Shown: piece by piece, positions 46,801 to 56,534 of the stretch
Position numbering within the stretch: position 1 is the stretch's first letter
Layout: every line of letters starts with the position of its first letter
Source of the DNA: Codonopsis lanceolata
Taxonomy: Eukaryota; Streptophyta; Magnoliopsida; Asterales; Campanulaceae
Assembly: GCA_013146195.2 (NCBI GenBank)
Contig: CM028379.1
Span: 91,121,401 to 91,185,400, forward strand
Length of the DNA stretch: 64,000 nucleotides
Direction of reading: 5' to 3'
The notes under the pieces: model-generated
What the model saw: the letters and a program-made list of their open reading frames with translations, nothing else
What the model was told of the DNA's origin: nothing
The model's database searches: none
Program-made: the position numbers and the translations under genes

Positions 46801-48534
46801 TGCGGCCTAGCCAGAAGCGGTCTATCGATTACTGCGGCGTCCAAGTCGGAGCCGTATACTCGTTCGTGCAGAAGCGCAAGAAGCTTAGACTCATCATGAT
46901 GAGAGCCACAGAGATGTGTCTCCATCTTCATCGTCGGCATCTCAGTTCTCTGACGGCATTGTATTGCTCGGGCCAGCCCGCTTCATCATTCACGAGACGG
47001 CCCCATACGGGGAGGGGGAGGAGGAACAACCATCTCTTGTTCCCAAGGGTTGTCTTGCCTTGCAAGCTTCACTAGCAGCAGGCTTCATGACCACCAGTTC
47101 TGGCCAAGTATTACCCAACCCGGTCGAGGAGGAGGCGAGGGTGCTTCTTGTTCCCATGGGTTGTCTTTGTTGACCAACATCACTCGGTCTGGGGATGTAT
47201 TCTTTGGGACCCGCGATATTATCCGGTCCGGGGCGTCCGAGTATCAAGGCCATGAACCCGTCGAAGTCGCCTCGAGGCAGAGCAGGCAGAGGAACAACCA
47301 ATCTGAACTATCAATGTCCTCGCCTACTTCCGCGGAAAACATCATCACTCCATTGGTTATATGATGGCCCGGCAATGTCTCGATACATGCTTAGGATGGC
47401 ACGAGATGATGACCTCGGCGGCTCGGCGGCTACCATAACCCTCGCCTACCGAAGGATAGAAGCATATAATCAGAGTATGGGTATGCTACCTCCGTCTTTG
47501 AGATCTCTAAGCCACATGCCCCGGATGAGTGGGACCCAGGGCGATCGTTGGTAAGCTCCCTTCCCATGTATATAGGGCGGGAGGTATGCAGGATGACTTG
47601 CTCTCTTCCAAACCGCCGCAAGATCCGGTCAGGTTGGTAAAAAAGAAGTCCGATAAAGGCCCAACATGACCATTAGCTGGCACTCATCGGAGTGAGCGAA
47701 GGAAAAGCCGGATCTCCCGGTGGCGGGCGACGACCCATACTATATCCATTGAGCCCGACGATAGAAGTGATCGGTCCAATATCATCGAGAATAATTAGTC
47801 AGGGAAAATGCCCACGCATTCCATAAAAGGAAGGATCATAAGAAGCTCCAAGACGGAGACTGGACCCAAAGGAAATGCTCTTCCACCACATGTGAATCGA
47901 AATAAGGCTACCAGAGGGAACAATTCATTCTCAAAGAAGAAAAGCGTGTGAGTCTGCCAAAATCACTGGAACAATGTTCGGCCACATCCTCGAGCCAGTA
48001 ATGCTAGGTCTATGACCCATTTCATCTACTAATCCGGGTAGACCAACTATCAAATATCTCCCTACTAGGCGAGAAAAAAGTGCTGTTAACCTACGCCGCT
48101 GATAGTCCACGTCATCTTCAATATATTCTGTGAAGGCTCCAGGAAGAACCATCAAATTAAAGAGTCCCCATTGAAAAATCCCGAGGTAGCCCCGGGTAGA
48201 ATTGAAGAGCTCCCGAATAGCCATGTACCTGGACGCTGGCGGGTACCGCAATCTGACGAGTAGGTGCCACTCCAAGCATAGCACAGAACTCCTCGAATGT
48301 GGGACACATCTCGTTCATGCCAAAATTAAACAAGTGATCCTCAGGAGACCAGAACCTGGCAGCGCCCATCAACATGTCCCAATTAATTATGACATTTCGC
48401 CAGGAAAGAAGGCACCTAAACCCGAAAAGATGTTCGAACCAATCCCTTTCGTCAGATCGCAAAGAAAGAATCCAGAAATCCAGGGCGTTTTCGTAAACCT
48501 CAATTTCCAGAGCCGTCGGAATGCGGGCAGCCAT
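46800..48534 (-). pseudogene. Antisense DUF7745-like gene, copy 2
   Basis: The best-preserved copy of the second antisense gene. From an ATG at 48534 it reads MAARIPTALEIEVYENALDF, then ERDWFEHLFGFRCLLSW and FGMNEMCPTFEEFCAMLG, the hallmark of DUF7745 proteins. After a frameshift near 48280 comes YMAIRELFNSTRGYLGIFQW, then RRRLTALFSRLVGRYLIVG. Further pieces (GASYDPSFYGMRG, ILHTSRPIYMGRELTNDRP) follow in changing frames to about 46800. The role of the family is unknown; relatives occur in retrotransposons and beside plant-mobile-domain proteins. It points against gag-pol and has its own start, so it would need its own promoter. The hairpin at 48741-48780 lies just upstream. The domain name is from memory of the family; the lower end is uncertain. 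Confidence 0.6.
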
Positions 48535-48740
48535 TTACAAGAAATGAGAAAAGCTTTGTTGTGATTGAAAAAGGCTATGGCAAGCGAGACAGAAGCTGGT
48601 GAATTTAGGAAGAAGGAATGAAATGAATCGGTGAAGAACTGAGCTCGTTTCCTGCCAGAATTTATACTACGAATTGAAAAAACGGACAATTCAGCGCACA
48701 GTGTCCAAATAGTGAAGAAAACAGTGGCTGCATAGGAAAA

Positions 48741-48780
48741 CTATGGTGCCACCAAGAAGCTTCTTGGTGCCGCACCATAG
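48741..48780. other. Near-perfect hairpin between the two antisense genes, copy 2
   Basis: CTATGGTGCCACCAAGAAG runs straight into CTTCTTGGTGCCGCACCATAG, a 40-base palindrome with only a 2-base bulge. It is the same as at 2795-2837. Related words TGGTGCCGCACCA occur in U3 of LTR C (54003-54056). Confidence 0.8.
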
Positions 48781-49172
48781 CCCCTAATGGTGGCACCAAG
48801 AATGTTCGCTGTGTTGAGAAAATCCTGTCCGGTATCCTGGTTTGGTAATCCGACATTCTGCTATTCCTGCGTCTGATCGCGAAAAGAAAAGAAAACCTAT
48901 TAAAGGAGGCTACGAGCACGGGCTCAACAGATGCAAGGCGCCGAAAGGATAAGAGATTCGGCCATTTTTCCCGTTCCGATATCACCCGAAAAGTCCGCTC
49001 TAATTCAAAGGTGTATTATTAAAAATCCCTTCCTTTAAAGTACAGTGTGCCATTACATTTTAGATGTCCGGTATAGTTTTATTTTCTGTGTGAATTTATT
49101 TTGGCATGTGTAACATACTGCATCATATACATCATATTACATTATATCGTAATGTTTGTACAAATTTCTTTT

Positions 49173-49214
<42 letters not shown>

Positions 49215-49229
49215 GAGATACTAATGTTC
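48781..49229. other. Space between the antisense genes, copy 2
   Basis: Non-coding. CCTCCTTTAATAGG on the minus strand (about 48898-48911) could serve as a TATA-like element for the DUF7745-like gene. An (AT)n run stands at 49178-49212, as in copy 1. Confidence 0.4.
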
Positions 49230-52199
49230 GCAGGAGTCCAAAGCTAATGTGCTCGACGACGGCCGGCTTCCGGAAAACCACCACCCCGACCACGACCCGC
49301 TGCGAATCCTCGACCTTCCGCCTGGCCGCGCTTGACCCATCATCATCATCATCGCTCATCATCATCGCCGCCATCTCGACGCGCCCGGCCGCACCCGAGC
49401 CCCCTTGCAAGAAAATTCATCAGCCAATTTCTGATATAACTTGATGATGCTGAAAAAGCCCCGCAACAACTTCTTATAAGTAGACACGTTCACCTAAAAA
49501 AAAGAGAGATGAGAAAAAAAAATGAAAATAAAAAATGTTAGTCTCGAAAAAAAAAAGTGTGTGTAGAAAAAAATAATAATAAAATACAATAAAGGTGGAT
49601 GTGTCTACCGAACGAGCTCAGCCCGACACGACGCCCGAATCTCGACGTCGTGAAGAACTCGCTTCTACTAAGCCACCGCCCCACTCATACCGAAAAGTAG
49701 AGAAAATATCATCGGCTCCGTGAAACATCGTTCTCGCCGAGAAGTGAAGTAGACGACCTGTGCCCGGCAGCATCGAATGCCGCCGGGCACAATGGAGGAG
49801 GAGGGATGTAGCTCTAATCTCGTGAAATCCTCGTATGACATCACCGGATAACTGGCGGAACGAGGTATTTCCCGGGTCACGGCCACGATCGATCGCTCTA
49901 TCACCTGCAGAGGCCAAGGAGGCACCACCGAGCCATTAGAAAAAATTGGGCCGACGGTTCACCCGCCACCCATATACAAAGAATCCACCATGATGGAAAC
50001 CATCAATATCCTGGCAAGCAATGGGCCGAACGCCGAGTAGTAGAATAATGTCCCTCCGTGCCCTCCCGGAAGAAAGTGCACCGAACTCGACTTGAACCAA
50101 CAATTCGCCTCCAAAGACTCTTTTCCCTAGTATTACAACCATCGTCGTCGCTCGGATCGACCCTATTGCTATCAACATATTGGGACAGATACGGAGGCTG
50201 GTAGACCCGCCGAATGAGGCGACCTGGCAAAAATCTGAAAAATGAAAAGGCCCAGACCTGCAAAAAAAAAAAAAGAAAAAAAATATGTTGTAAAAAAAAT
50301 GATACATAAAAAAAATGATGATGAATAAATGATGAAAAAGCAGGAAAGAACATGTACCTCCCACGCCGGGGCAAATCCATTCAGGGTCGGTGAATCATTC
50401 CGGCTGGCTCTATCCATGGAAGCATAAAGTTAAGCCAAACCAGCCTGTCCCCAATCATACGAAGGGATCCGATCAAAATCTGCAAGACAAGCCAGGACGG
50501 AGGCTCTCAGGGTGACAGAGGAGTTAGCAAAAAGCGATGTGCCAAGAAAGAAGAAAAGAAACGCTCTTGCCACTCGAGTTATAGCAGCTTCATCATCAGC
50601 CGGCACCCGCCCGGCGTTATTAATAAGCCACTTCCGAACGCTGCTGATATATATCTCATCCGATGATTTGAAACGGGGCTCGAAGCCCAGGAGGTCCACA
50701 ATCTCCTCCCTACGATGTCGGAGAGTAAAGTCAAGGGCCAGGGTCTCCCCTATGCTGGTAGGGATTCCTGTAATCGCAGCGAAGTCGCAAAGGGTCATGG
50801 TCGCCTCCCCCCAGCTAAAGTGAAAAGTATGGGTGGTGTCTCACCAGAAGTCCCGGAGCACATCGAAGATGGGAAGGAAGTTGGTAAAGTGGGTGAAGGA
50901 GTGCAGGAAGGCGCTAAAACCTGAACCCTCTACCAACGACTTTGCAGCCTCGGGTAGCATGTCGAAAATCTCAGCCACGTTAGAATATGATACACGCACC
51001 CTCTCAAATTCCCTGCGAACCTGGAAAAAAAAAAGAGGGAGGTAAGTTCTCTACCCTTATTTTCTTCTCTGTACAGTCTTTTAAATAAATAAATAAATAA
51101 TGAACATATTGCATGTTTTATACTTCATGATTTTTTTTCTAACAATAAATTCTTTTAGCAAAAAAAAATAATATAATAAATAAAAAATCTTATTCATAAC
51201 AAAAAGAAAATAAATAATTCTTTAAATTGTTACATACCATTTTCATACATGTACATAAATTTACTTAAAAGATAAACATCATTCTTTTACAAAAAAAAAG
51301 AAAAAAAACAGTTTTTATACATGTACATAATTAATTTTGCATCTTAAATGTCATAAAAATGCATATTAGGACTGCATTTGCCATGTGTATAATAAAATGT
51401 GAGAACATTCATGCATCATCTTATAATTGTTCTGCATTGCATCTGCATCAAGTAGAATAATTCATGCATCCATTATGTGTGTTTCATTTGTCCAATAAAC
51501 TGTCATATGGGATACGCTAAAAAGAAGATAAAGTACCACCGATCATCAAAATAAATATCTTTGTGGCATTTACTATACCCCTGCAGCAGTGGCATGCTTA
51601 GAAAATAAATCTAAGGGCATGAAAATATCTGTTTTGTCCTGTTTTTATCCGAAAATATGCCCGAAATGCGTTTCGGAAAAAATTTAATTTGTATTCCGAA
51701 TATTCCGTTTCGCGATTCTATTGCATGCAAAAATGTGATTTAGTGTAAAACATGCATCATATAGCCCCATTTGCATTTAGAATATAAATCATGCATAGTA
51801 GGGTCGAATAGTGACCACTAGTTCAAATCATGCATCGCAAAAATAAATCATAGAAATTTCATACATTATCACTTAATTACATCATTTAGGCATAAATAGG
51901 ACATGCATATGCATTACTAATAAAGTCAAAAGTGCTCCAAAAATTCCAAATAGTGCAGAGATTTAGCAGATCTGAAACATAGCCAGGAAAATTTCGAAAA
52001 AAAAAAAGAGAAATCTTACAGTAGTCAGAGGAAGGTTAGACACATGAGTATTCCGGTCTCGCAGAAGATTGCCCCAGTCATTTGTAGAATACAGGTGCTT
52101 GAGTTTATTCCGGACCAAACAAGGAGGTTCTCTCCTCCTCTCGCCAGATTCTGGGCGCATCGGTGCCTTCCCCTTCCTGGATCGTGAAGAAGATGCCAT
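49230..52199 (-). pseudogene. Antisense plant-mobile-domain gene with four exons, copy 2
   Basis: A gene of the plant mobile domain (PMD) family, related to MAIN/MAIL-type proteins, with a mosaic of consensus splice sites. Exon 1 (52199-52020) encodes MASSSRSRKGKAPMRPESGE to NLPLTT and ends at TAC|TGTAAG-type donor context. Exon 2 (51020-50358) starts after TTTTTCCAG and has VRREFERVRVSYSNVAEIF, then the PMD core THTFHFSWGEATMTLCDFAA and YDWGQAGLA-x-LYASMDRAS. Exon 3 (50257-49691) starts after TTTGCAG with VWAFSFF. Exon 4 (49493 down) starts after TTTTTAG with VNVSTYKKLL and ends with an Asp run. All three junctions keep phase 0. Two stops in exon 2 (TGA at about 50848, TAA at about 50431) and frameshifts in exon 3 disable it. 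PMD proteins affect silencing and meristem upkeep; the role inside a retrotransposon is not known. Confidence 0.75.
51021..52019 (-). other. Intron 1 of the antisense PMD gene
   Basis: About 1 kb, AT-rich, with donor GTAAGA and acceptor TTTTTTTTTTCCAG on the minus strand. It contains no other gene. Being antisense to the retrotransposon RNA, it would not be spliced out during retrotransposition. Confidence 0.6.
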
Positions 52200-52510
52200 C
52201 TGCTAAGTAAAACACTGAAATTGGCGGAAGAAAATCGAGAAAATGAGCAAAAAAAAAAAAAAAAAGGAAGCGAGCAGCAGCAACAATGTCGACGGGCCAA
52301 GGAAAAGAAAGGAGAAAAGAAAGGAAAGAAGAAGCAGTAGCTTCTCCCTTCATACTCCCGTCCATATAAGGGAGAAAATCCCTTTTCCCCCTCCAAAGTT
52401 TGAAGCTGCAACACTTTGGTCCTCTAATTTCAAAGTTTTCAAAATGGTCAAAGTTAACAAGGTCAATCTTGTTAACCAAAATTGGCGACCATTCACCGAA
52501 GGACAAAGAG
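52200..52510 (-). promoter_or_regulatory. Upstream region of the antisense PMD gene
   Basis: Directly upstream of the ATG at 52199 on the minus strand. It contains a pyrimidine-rich leader (minus strand) and a CTTATATGGAC at about 52362-52372 that could act as a weak TATA element. No other gene is seen. Confidence 0.35.
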
Positions 52511-52514
52511 AATA

Positions 52515-52690
52515 ACATCCCCAGCGGGTCGAGAAAAAGAAAAAAAAAAAGAAAAGAAAGAAAAAGGAAAAAAAAGGAAAAGAAAAAAAGAAAAAAAAGA
52601 AAAAAAAGGAAAAGAAAAAAAAAAAAGAGAAAAAAGAAAAAGAAAAAAAGAAAAAAAAGAAAAGGAAAAGAAAAGAACAAGAATAAAATC
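52515..52690 (+). repeat. Long purine tract (GAAAAA)n
   Basis: About 175 bases of almost only A and G on the + strand. It stands between the antisense gene and the 3' LTR. Extra purine tracts in this place are known from large Ty3/gypsy elements and may help plus-strand priming; this is inferred. Confidence 0.75.
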
Positions 52691-52691
52691 C

Positions 52692-52765
52692 CCAGCAGAG
52701 GTGAACTACGTTTGGTCTGATTCCTTGAATAAGGATACGTAGGCAGCCTATTTCGGTAGGTCCGA
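52692..52765 (+). other. Conserved 3' block, first copy
   Basis: Reads GAACTACGTTTGGTCTGATT, then AAGGATACGTAGGCAGCCTA. This block is typical of the region between pol and the 3' LTR in Tat/Ogre-type elements; its function is unknown to me. It recurs at 53526-53596. Confidence 0.65.
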
Positions 52766-52974
52766 CCATCACAACAATAAAAAGAAAAAAAAAAGAAAGA
52801 TGAATAAATTCCCCAGCAAGAATGGCAAAAATGTCAAGATCAACCGAATCCGCGGCAACCACCTGGGCGCAAAAAGGTAAGTCAGGTACAGTATTCTTAC
52901 CTTGACTTTAAAATAATTTCCTTTTAAGGAAAGTTTGCTTTTAAATAAAAGAAAAACTCTTTTTCAAATTGAGT

Positions 52975-53160
52975 TTTGATTTCAAAATAAAAAAAGAGGA
53001 ATATTTCAAAAAAAAAAAAAGAGAGGAATATTTCAAAAAAAAAAAAAAGAGGAATATTTCAAAAAAAAAAAGAGGAATATTTCAAAAACACAAAAAAGAG
53101 GAATATTTGAAAAAAAAAACAGAGAGAGAGAAAAAAAAAGGAAGGAAAAAGAATGTTTTC
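52975..53160 (+). repeat. Tandem repeat AAAAAAGAGGAATATTTC
   Basis: Five to six units of 19-26 bases, each GAGGAATATTTCAAAAA, then a further purine run. The encoded Lys/Glu-rich frame is a by-product. Confidence 0.85.
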
Positions 53161-53525
53161 CACTTCACAATTTTCGAAAATACTTGAAGAATGATCAATT
53201 TGCCGTGCTCGGCGACGGATCTTTATCGGTCGAGTGCAGTTTTCTGGATATTTGAAAGTTTTCTGGTTATGTCTGGAAACAAGGCAGCGACCAGCCAGAC
53301 ACAACTTTGAAAACTCCTCTTAACACGTTTCAACGACAAGGTATTGACCGGTTGAAATGTGGTGGCAGAAAAACATTCAAATCTTCATACCGTATTTGAC
53401 AACGGTATCGGACCGGAAGAATATGGCTTTTTCAAAAACACAAGAATCTTTTTCCGTCGTGTTCTCGATCGGGCTTGACCCGAAGAACATGACATCCTCA
53501 CTTGGTTGTAGTTTAGGTTTTGGCC

Positions 53526-53596
53526 TGAACTACGTTTGGTCCGATTTCCTTTAATAGGGAATACGTGGCGGCCTACATTAGTAGGTCCGACTATCG
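53526..53596 (+). other. Conserved 3' block, second copy
   Basis: Reads GAACTACGTTTGGTCCGATT, then GGGAATACGTGGCGGCCTAC and GTAGGTCCGACTATC. It is the same motif as at 52692, 830 bases closer to the LTR. Either the 3' region was duplicated, or an insertion or recombination joined two element ends. Confidence 0.65.
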
Positions 53597-53810
53597 AGCA
53601 CATTAAATTCATATCGCTTAAAAGCTGCGATAATTTTTATAACCGACTAAAAATGTCTAGGTTATGGAGTTTGGATAACATGTTAACTGTGCATTATAAC
53701 TGCTACCAATTGCATTCTCCCGTTCTTAAATGAACGAAATTGGAGAGTCTATTGTTTATCAACGATGTTCGTCTACTCAGTAAGCCTTAAGGTTACCCGT
53801 AGACTCCATC

Positions 53811-53822
53811 GTTGAGGGGCTC
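53811..53822 (+). other. Polypurine tract of copy 2
   Basis: GTTGAGGGGCTC immediately before TGTAGACACC fits the plus-strand primer site, so LTR C is a true 3' LTR. Confidence 0.65.
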
Positions 53823-55624
53823 TGTAGACACCCCAATTTCGTACCCCTGGTATGTGACTGACATAAAATATCAAGAAGCTGTTAAAACTTAACAAATGTC
53901 AAGTTACGAGGAGTCAAAAATGCGAAAGGAAAAAGCGAGGATGCGCGAAGCTTGAAGCTACTTGGGGAAAGTGCAAAAAATTGAAAGTAGGAAAGAAGCA
54001 TGGTGCCGCACTAAGGCCCCTTGGTGCCGCACCAAGAGTCCTGGCCGCACCATGCGCACTGCGCCTCTCGAATGAAAATGTACAATCCTTGATGCTCGCA
54101 GGTACAAGCCGTTGATGCATGGAGAACAAACGAGGAATTCAGCGTGTCCCTCTCCTCGACTATAAATAGGAGGCCCGGCTCCCGCCATTCGCTCATTCCT
54201 CATGATTTTTAATCGCAAGCTCGTCAATATTTCACCGATACTATTAGTACGAGAGGTGCGAGATAGGTGAGTGGAAGCCCTTAGAGTCTCCAAACCCCGT
54301 CCAAACTCTGCCAAAATCAAAACCCATAGGTTATAAGTGATCCCTAGCCTAGTTGTTAGGTATCCACCTCACTTCCCTGGTCCAAAAATCCCAAAGTAAG
54401 CCGTTACTCCGCCCGAGTAACGAGCCGAAAAGTCAAAAAATCTAATCTAGGTTCCGCCCAACCAAAAGGCCAAAACCTACCCAAATAAGTTGTCACTCGC
54501 CCGAGTTGATAAGCCCAAACCCTCAAAAATAAAGCGGTCATTACGCCCAAATCAAAACAACAACCACACAACAACAACAAAAGACTCCTCTCCCCGAAGA
54601 CGTAGCGAGCACACCGCCGCTCTAAAAGGTAATACCTTTAAGGGCGCTTTATTTATTTATTTATTTATTTTTCGTCATCTATTTATTTTTAAAAGTTGTT
54701 ATTTAAATCCGGCGCAATGTAGTCAATATAAGCCGTTGTGCTTCCCGGATTAGAATAGGAAATATTATGTAAAAGAGCCGTTATAATGACCAAATATTCT
54801 TAAATGTGTTTGTAATTATTGGAAGGAAACGTCCGTAAATAATGTAGCCACGAATGTATTTGTTTAAATTTCCTGTCATTTTAATACCTTATTTATTTGC
54901 GAGATAAATATGACAATAAGCATACTTGACCAAAAACCATTTTCGAGATCGAAAGGGCGAGTTGGGTGCCTAGCACCTTCCCAACTCGTAACTTAGCCTC
55001 CGAACCCGTTTTCTTTTCTCTCGGTTTATTTTTCTTTTCTTTGGTTTTGCTTTATTTGCCTTAAAATAAAGATGGCGACTCTAAAACTTTCGGATTCGGT
55101 GGGGCCTCGCAACATTCCCTCTTTGCACTTTCCGTTCTCCCTAAAAAGGGAGACATGGGAATGGAGGGGTGATGCATTCCCATATCCTGGTATCCCCTAA
55201 ACAAGGGATAACTTGATGCGGGAAACCCAAAGCTCCCATAGTAATCTGAATGGGCCATAAGGCTATTTTTAATAAATCCATAGTGGGGGCGTCGCAATAT
55301 CCTTTTTTGCACTTTTCTGTTTTCCCCTAAAAAAGGGAAAATGGGAATGAAAGGGTAATGCATTCCCATATCATGGTATCCCCTAAACAAGGGATAACTT
55401 GATGCGGGAAACCATCAGTTCCCATATTGGATACAAAATCCACTCAAGGCAACCGAGGCACATTCCAACGTGTTAATATAGACAGCACTCCTCTCGCACT
55501 TTTGATTTCATCTTCCCCTAAACAAGGGAGGGTGGAACGAGAGCAGTGGTGTCCCGCATCCGCACGTACGCGCACCCCTATCCAAGGGCACGCAGGGCGC
55601 GGGGGCACACCCGGGAACCTCACA
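53823..55624 (+). repeat. Tat/Ogre-type LTR C (3' LTR, 1802 bp)
   Basis: Starts TGTAGACACCCCAATTTC and ends AACCTCACA. The TATAAATA box with GGAGGCCC is at 54161. U3 has TGGTGCCGCACCA-type palindromes. U5 has the primer-like GATGGCGACTCT at 55070 and three hairpin blocks (CCCTAAAAAGGGA, CCCCTAAACAAGGGATA) to 55530. It resembles LTR B in layout but is clearly diverged, so they belong to different insertions. The + strand sequence right of 55624 is a foreign gene on the minus strand, so this LTR marks the right border of the insertion. Confidence 0.85.
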
Positions 55625-56534
55625 ATAGGAGCAAAGGAAATGACTTATGATCCTTGCATACTTGCGAATCCTAGACCCATTCACTCGTCCGCGCAAGATG
55701 GACTGGCAGATCAGAGAGAAGATGACTTCGGACCAGTTGATGAAATGAGAATCAAGAACAACAATGGTGTAGTTCCGAAGTCTTCTGGTGTCACTGCCTG
55801 AGCCTGCTTCATGGAATAAAAGACATTGACTCAGAATTTCGCCAATACAGTACAGGTCTAAGGAATAGTTATTAATGTCCCAAGTACTGTAATCATCTCG
55901 AGAATGGTAGCCAGTTCATTGAAGCCATGAGTCGTTGAAGACAAAATCGTCGGGAGAATCAGATCTAACAGAGGGAAGCTGGAAGACTCGTGACATGCTT
56001 TCGGCATTAAAGACAACGTCAATACCTCGAATGCGATCAATGAAACTCTTACCATCTTTTGCCAGCTGCATCCTTGAATAGAATTCATCAACTAATCGAA
56101 GGCTATCGAATTCTTCGCGAAAAGTAAGGATGGAGACGAGTTCAGAACTGTGAATAAGATCAATAATCGTTCCTCCAACAGTGTTGTCGAGGAGAAATTG
56201 TTTCCTTTGAATCATATGACCTAAAATGTAAGACTGAGAGTCTATTCTAGTAACGAAGGAAGGTTCAGTGGGAACAGAAGAGCCTGAGATGCTATTAGAA
56301 GCAGCCATGAAGAAGTTTCTGATAACAAATTTTGAAGATAGAGAACAATCGAAGGGCTGAAAGGTTGGACTGATACAGATTTTGACCAAATATGAAACTG
56401 ATACCCAATGATGCTACCAGTTGTTGGTCGTTTGGAGAATAAGAAAGGATAGGAAGAATTAAAGTTTTGGTACTTTTGGAGGGTATATTTATTGGAAGAA
56501 CACGCTTATCAAGAACCGTTGTTTTGGTATCCAT
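55625..56534 (-). pseudogene. Gag-like ORF of a minus-strand retrotransposon (putative plant transposon protein domain), cut by LTR C
   Basis: On the minus strand, MDTKTTVLDKRVLPINIPSK starts at 56534. After a frameshift, MAASNSISGSSVPTEPSFVT at 56305 leads into LVDEFYSRMQLAKDGKSFID and VVFNAESMSRVFQLPSV. Later, in another frame, comes VVLDSHFINWSEVIFSLI and RIRKYARIISHFLC near 55640. The order resembles the putative plant transposon protein domain (a gag-like ORF found in many plant LTR elements), which I name from its general pattern. The frame breaks off at 55625 where LTR C begins. A 4.2-kb leader and an LTR lie upstream on the same strand. Confidence 0.55.

Noticed and set aside
52105..52862. 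Phe-rich or Lys/Glu-rich ORFs of 86-191 residues
   Set aside because: Produced by the purine tract on either strand.
55427..55801. 124-residue plus-strand ORF across the LTR C border
   Set aside because: It joins LTR U5 with the reverse strand of the gag-like gene; the minus-strand reading has the family pattern.
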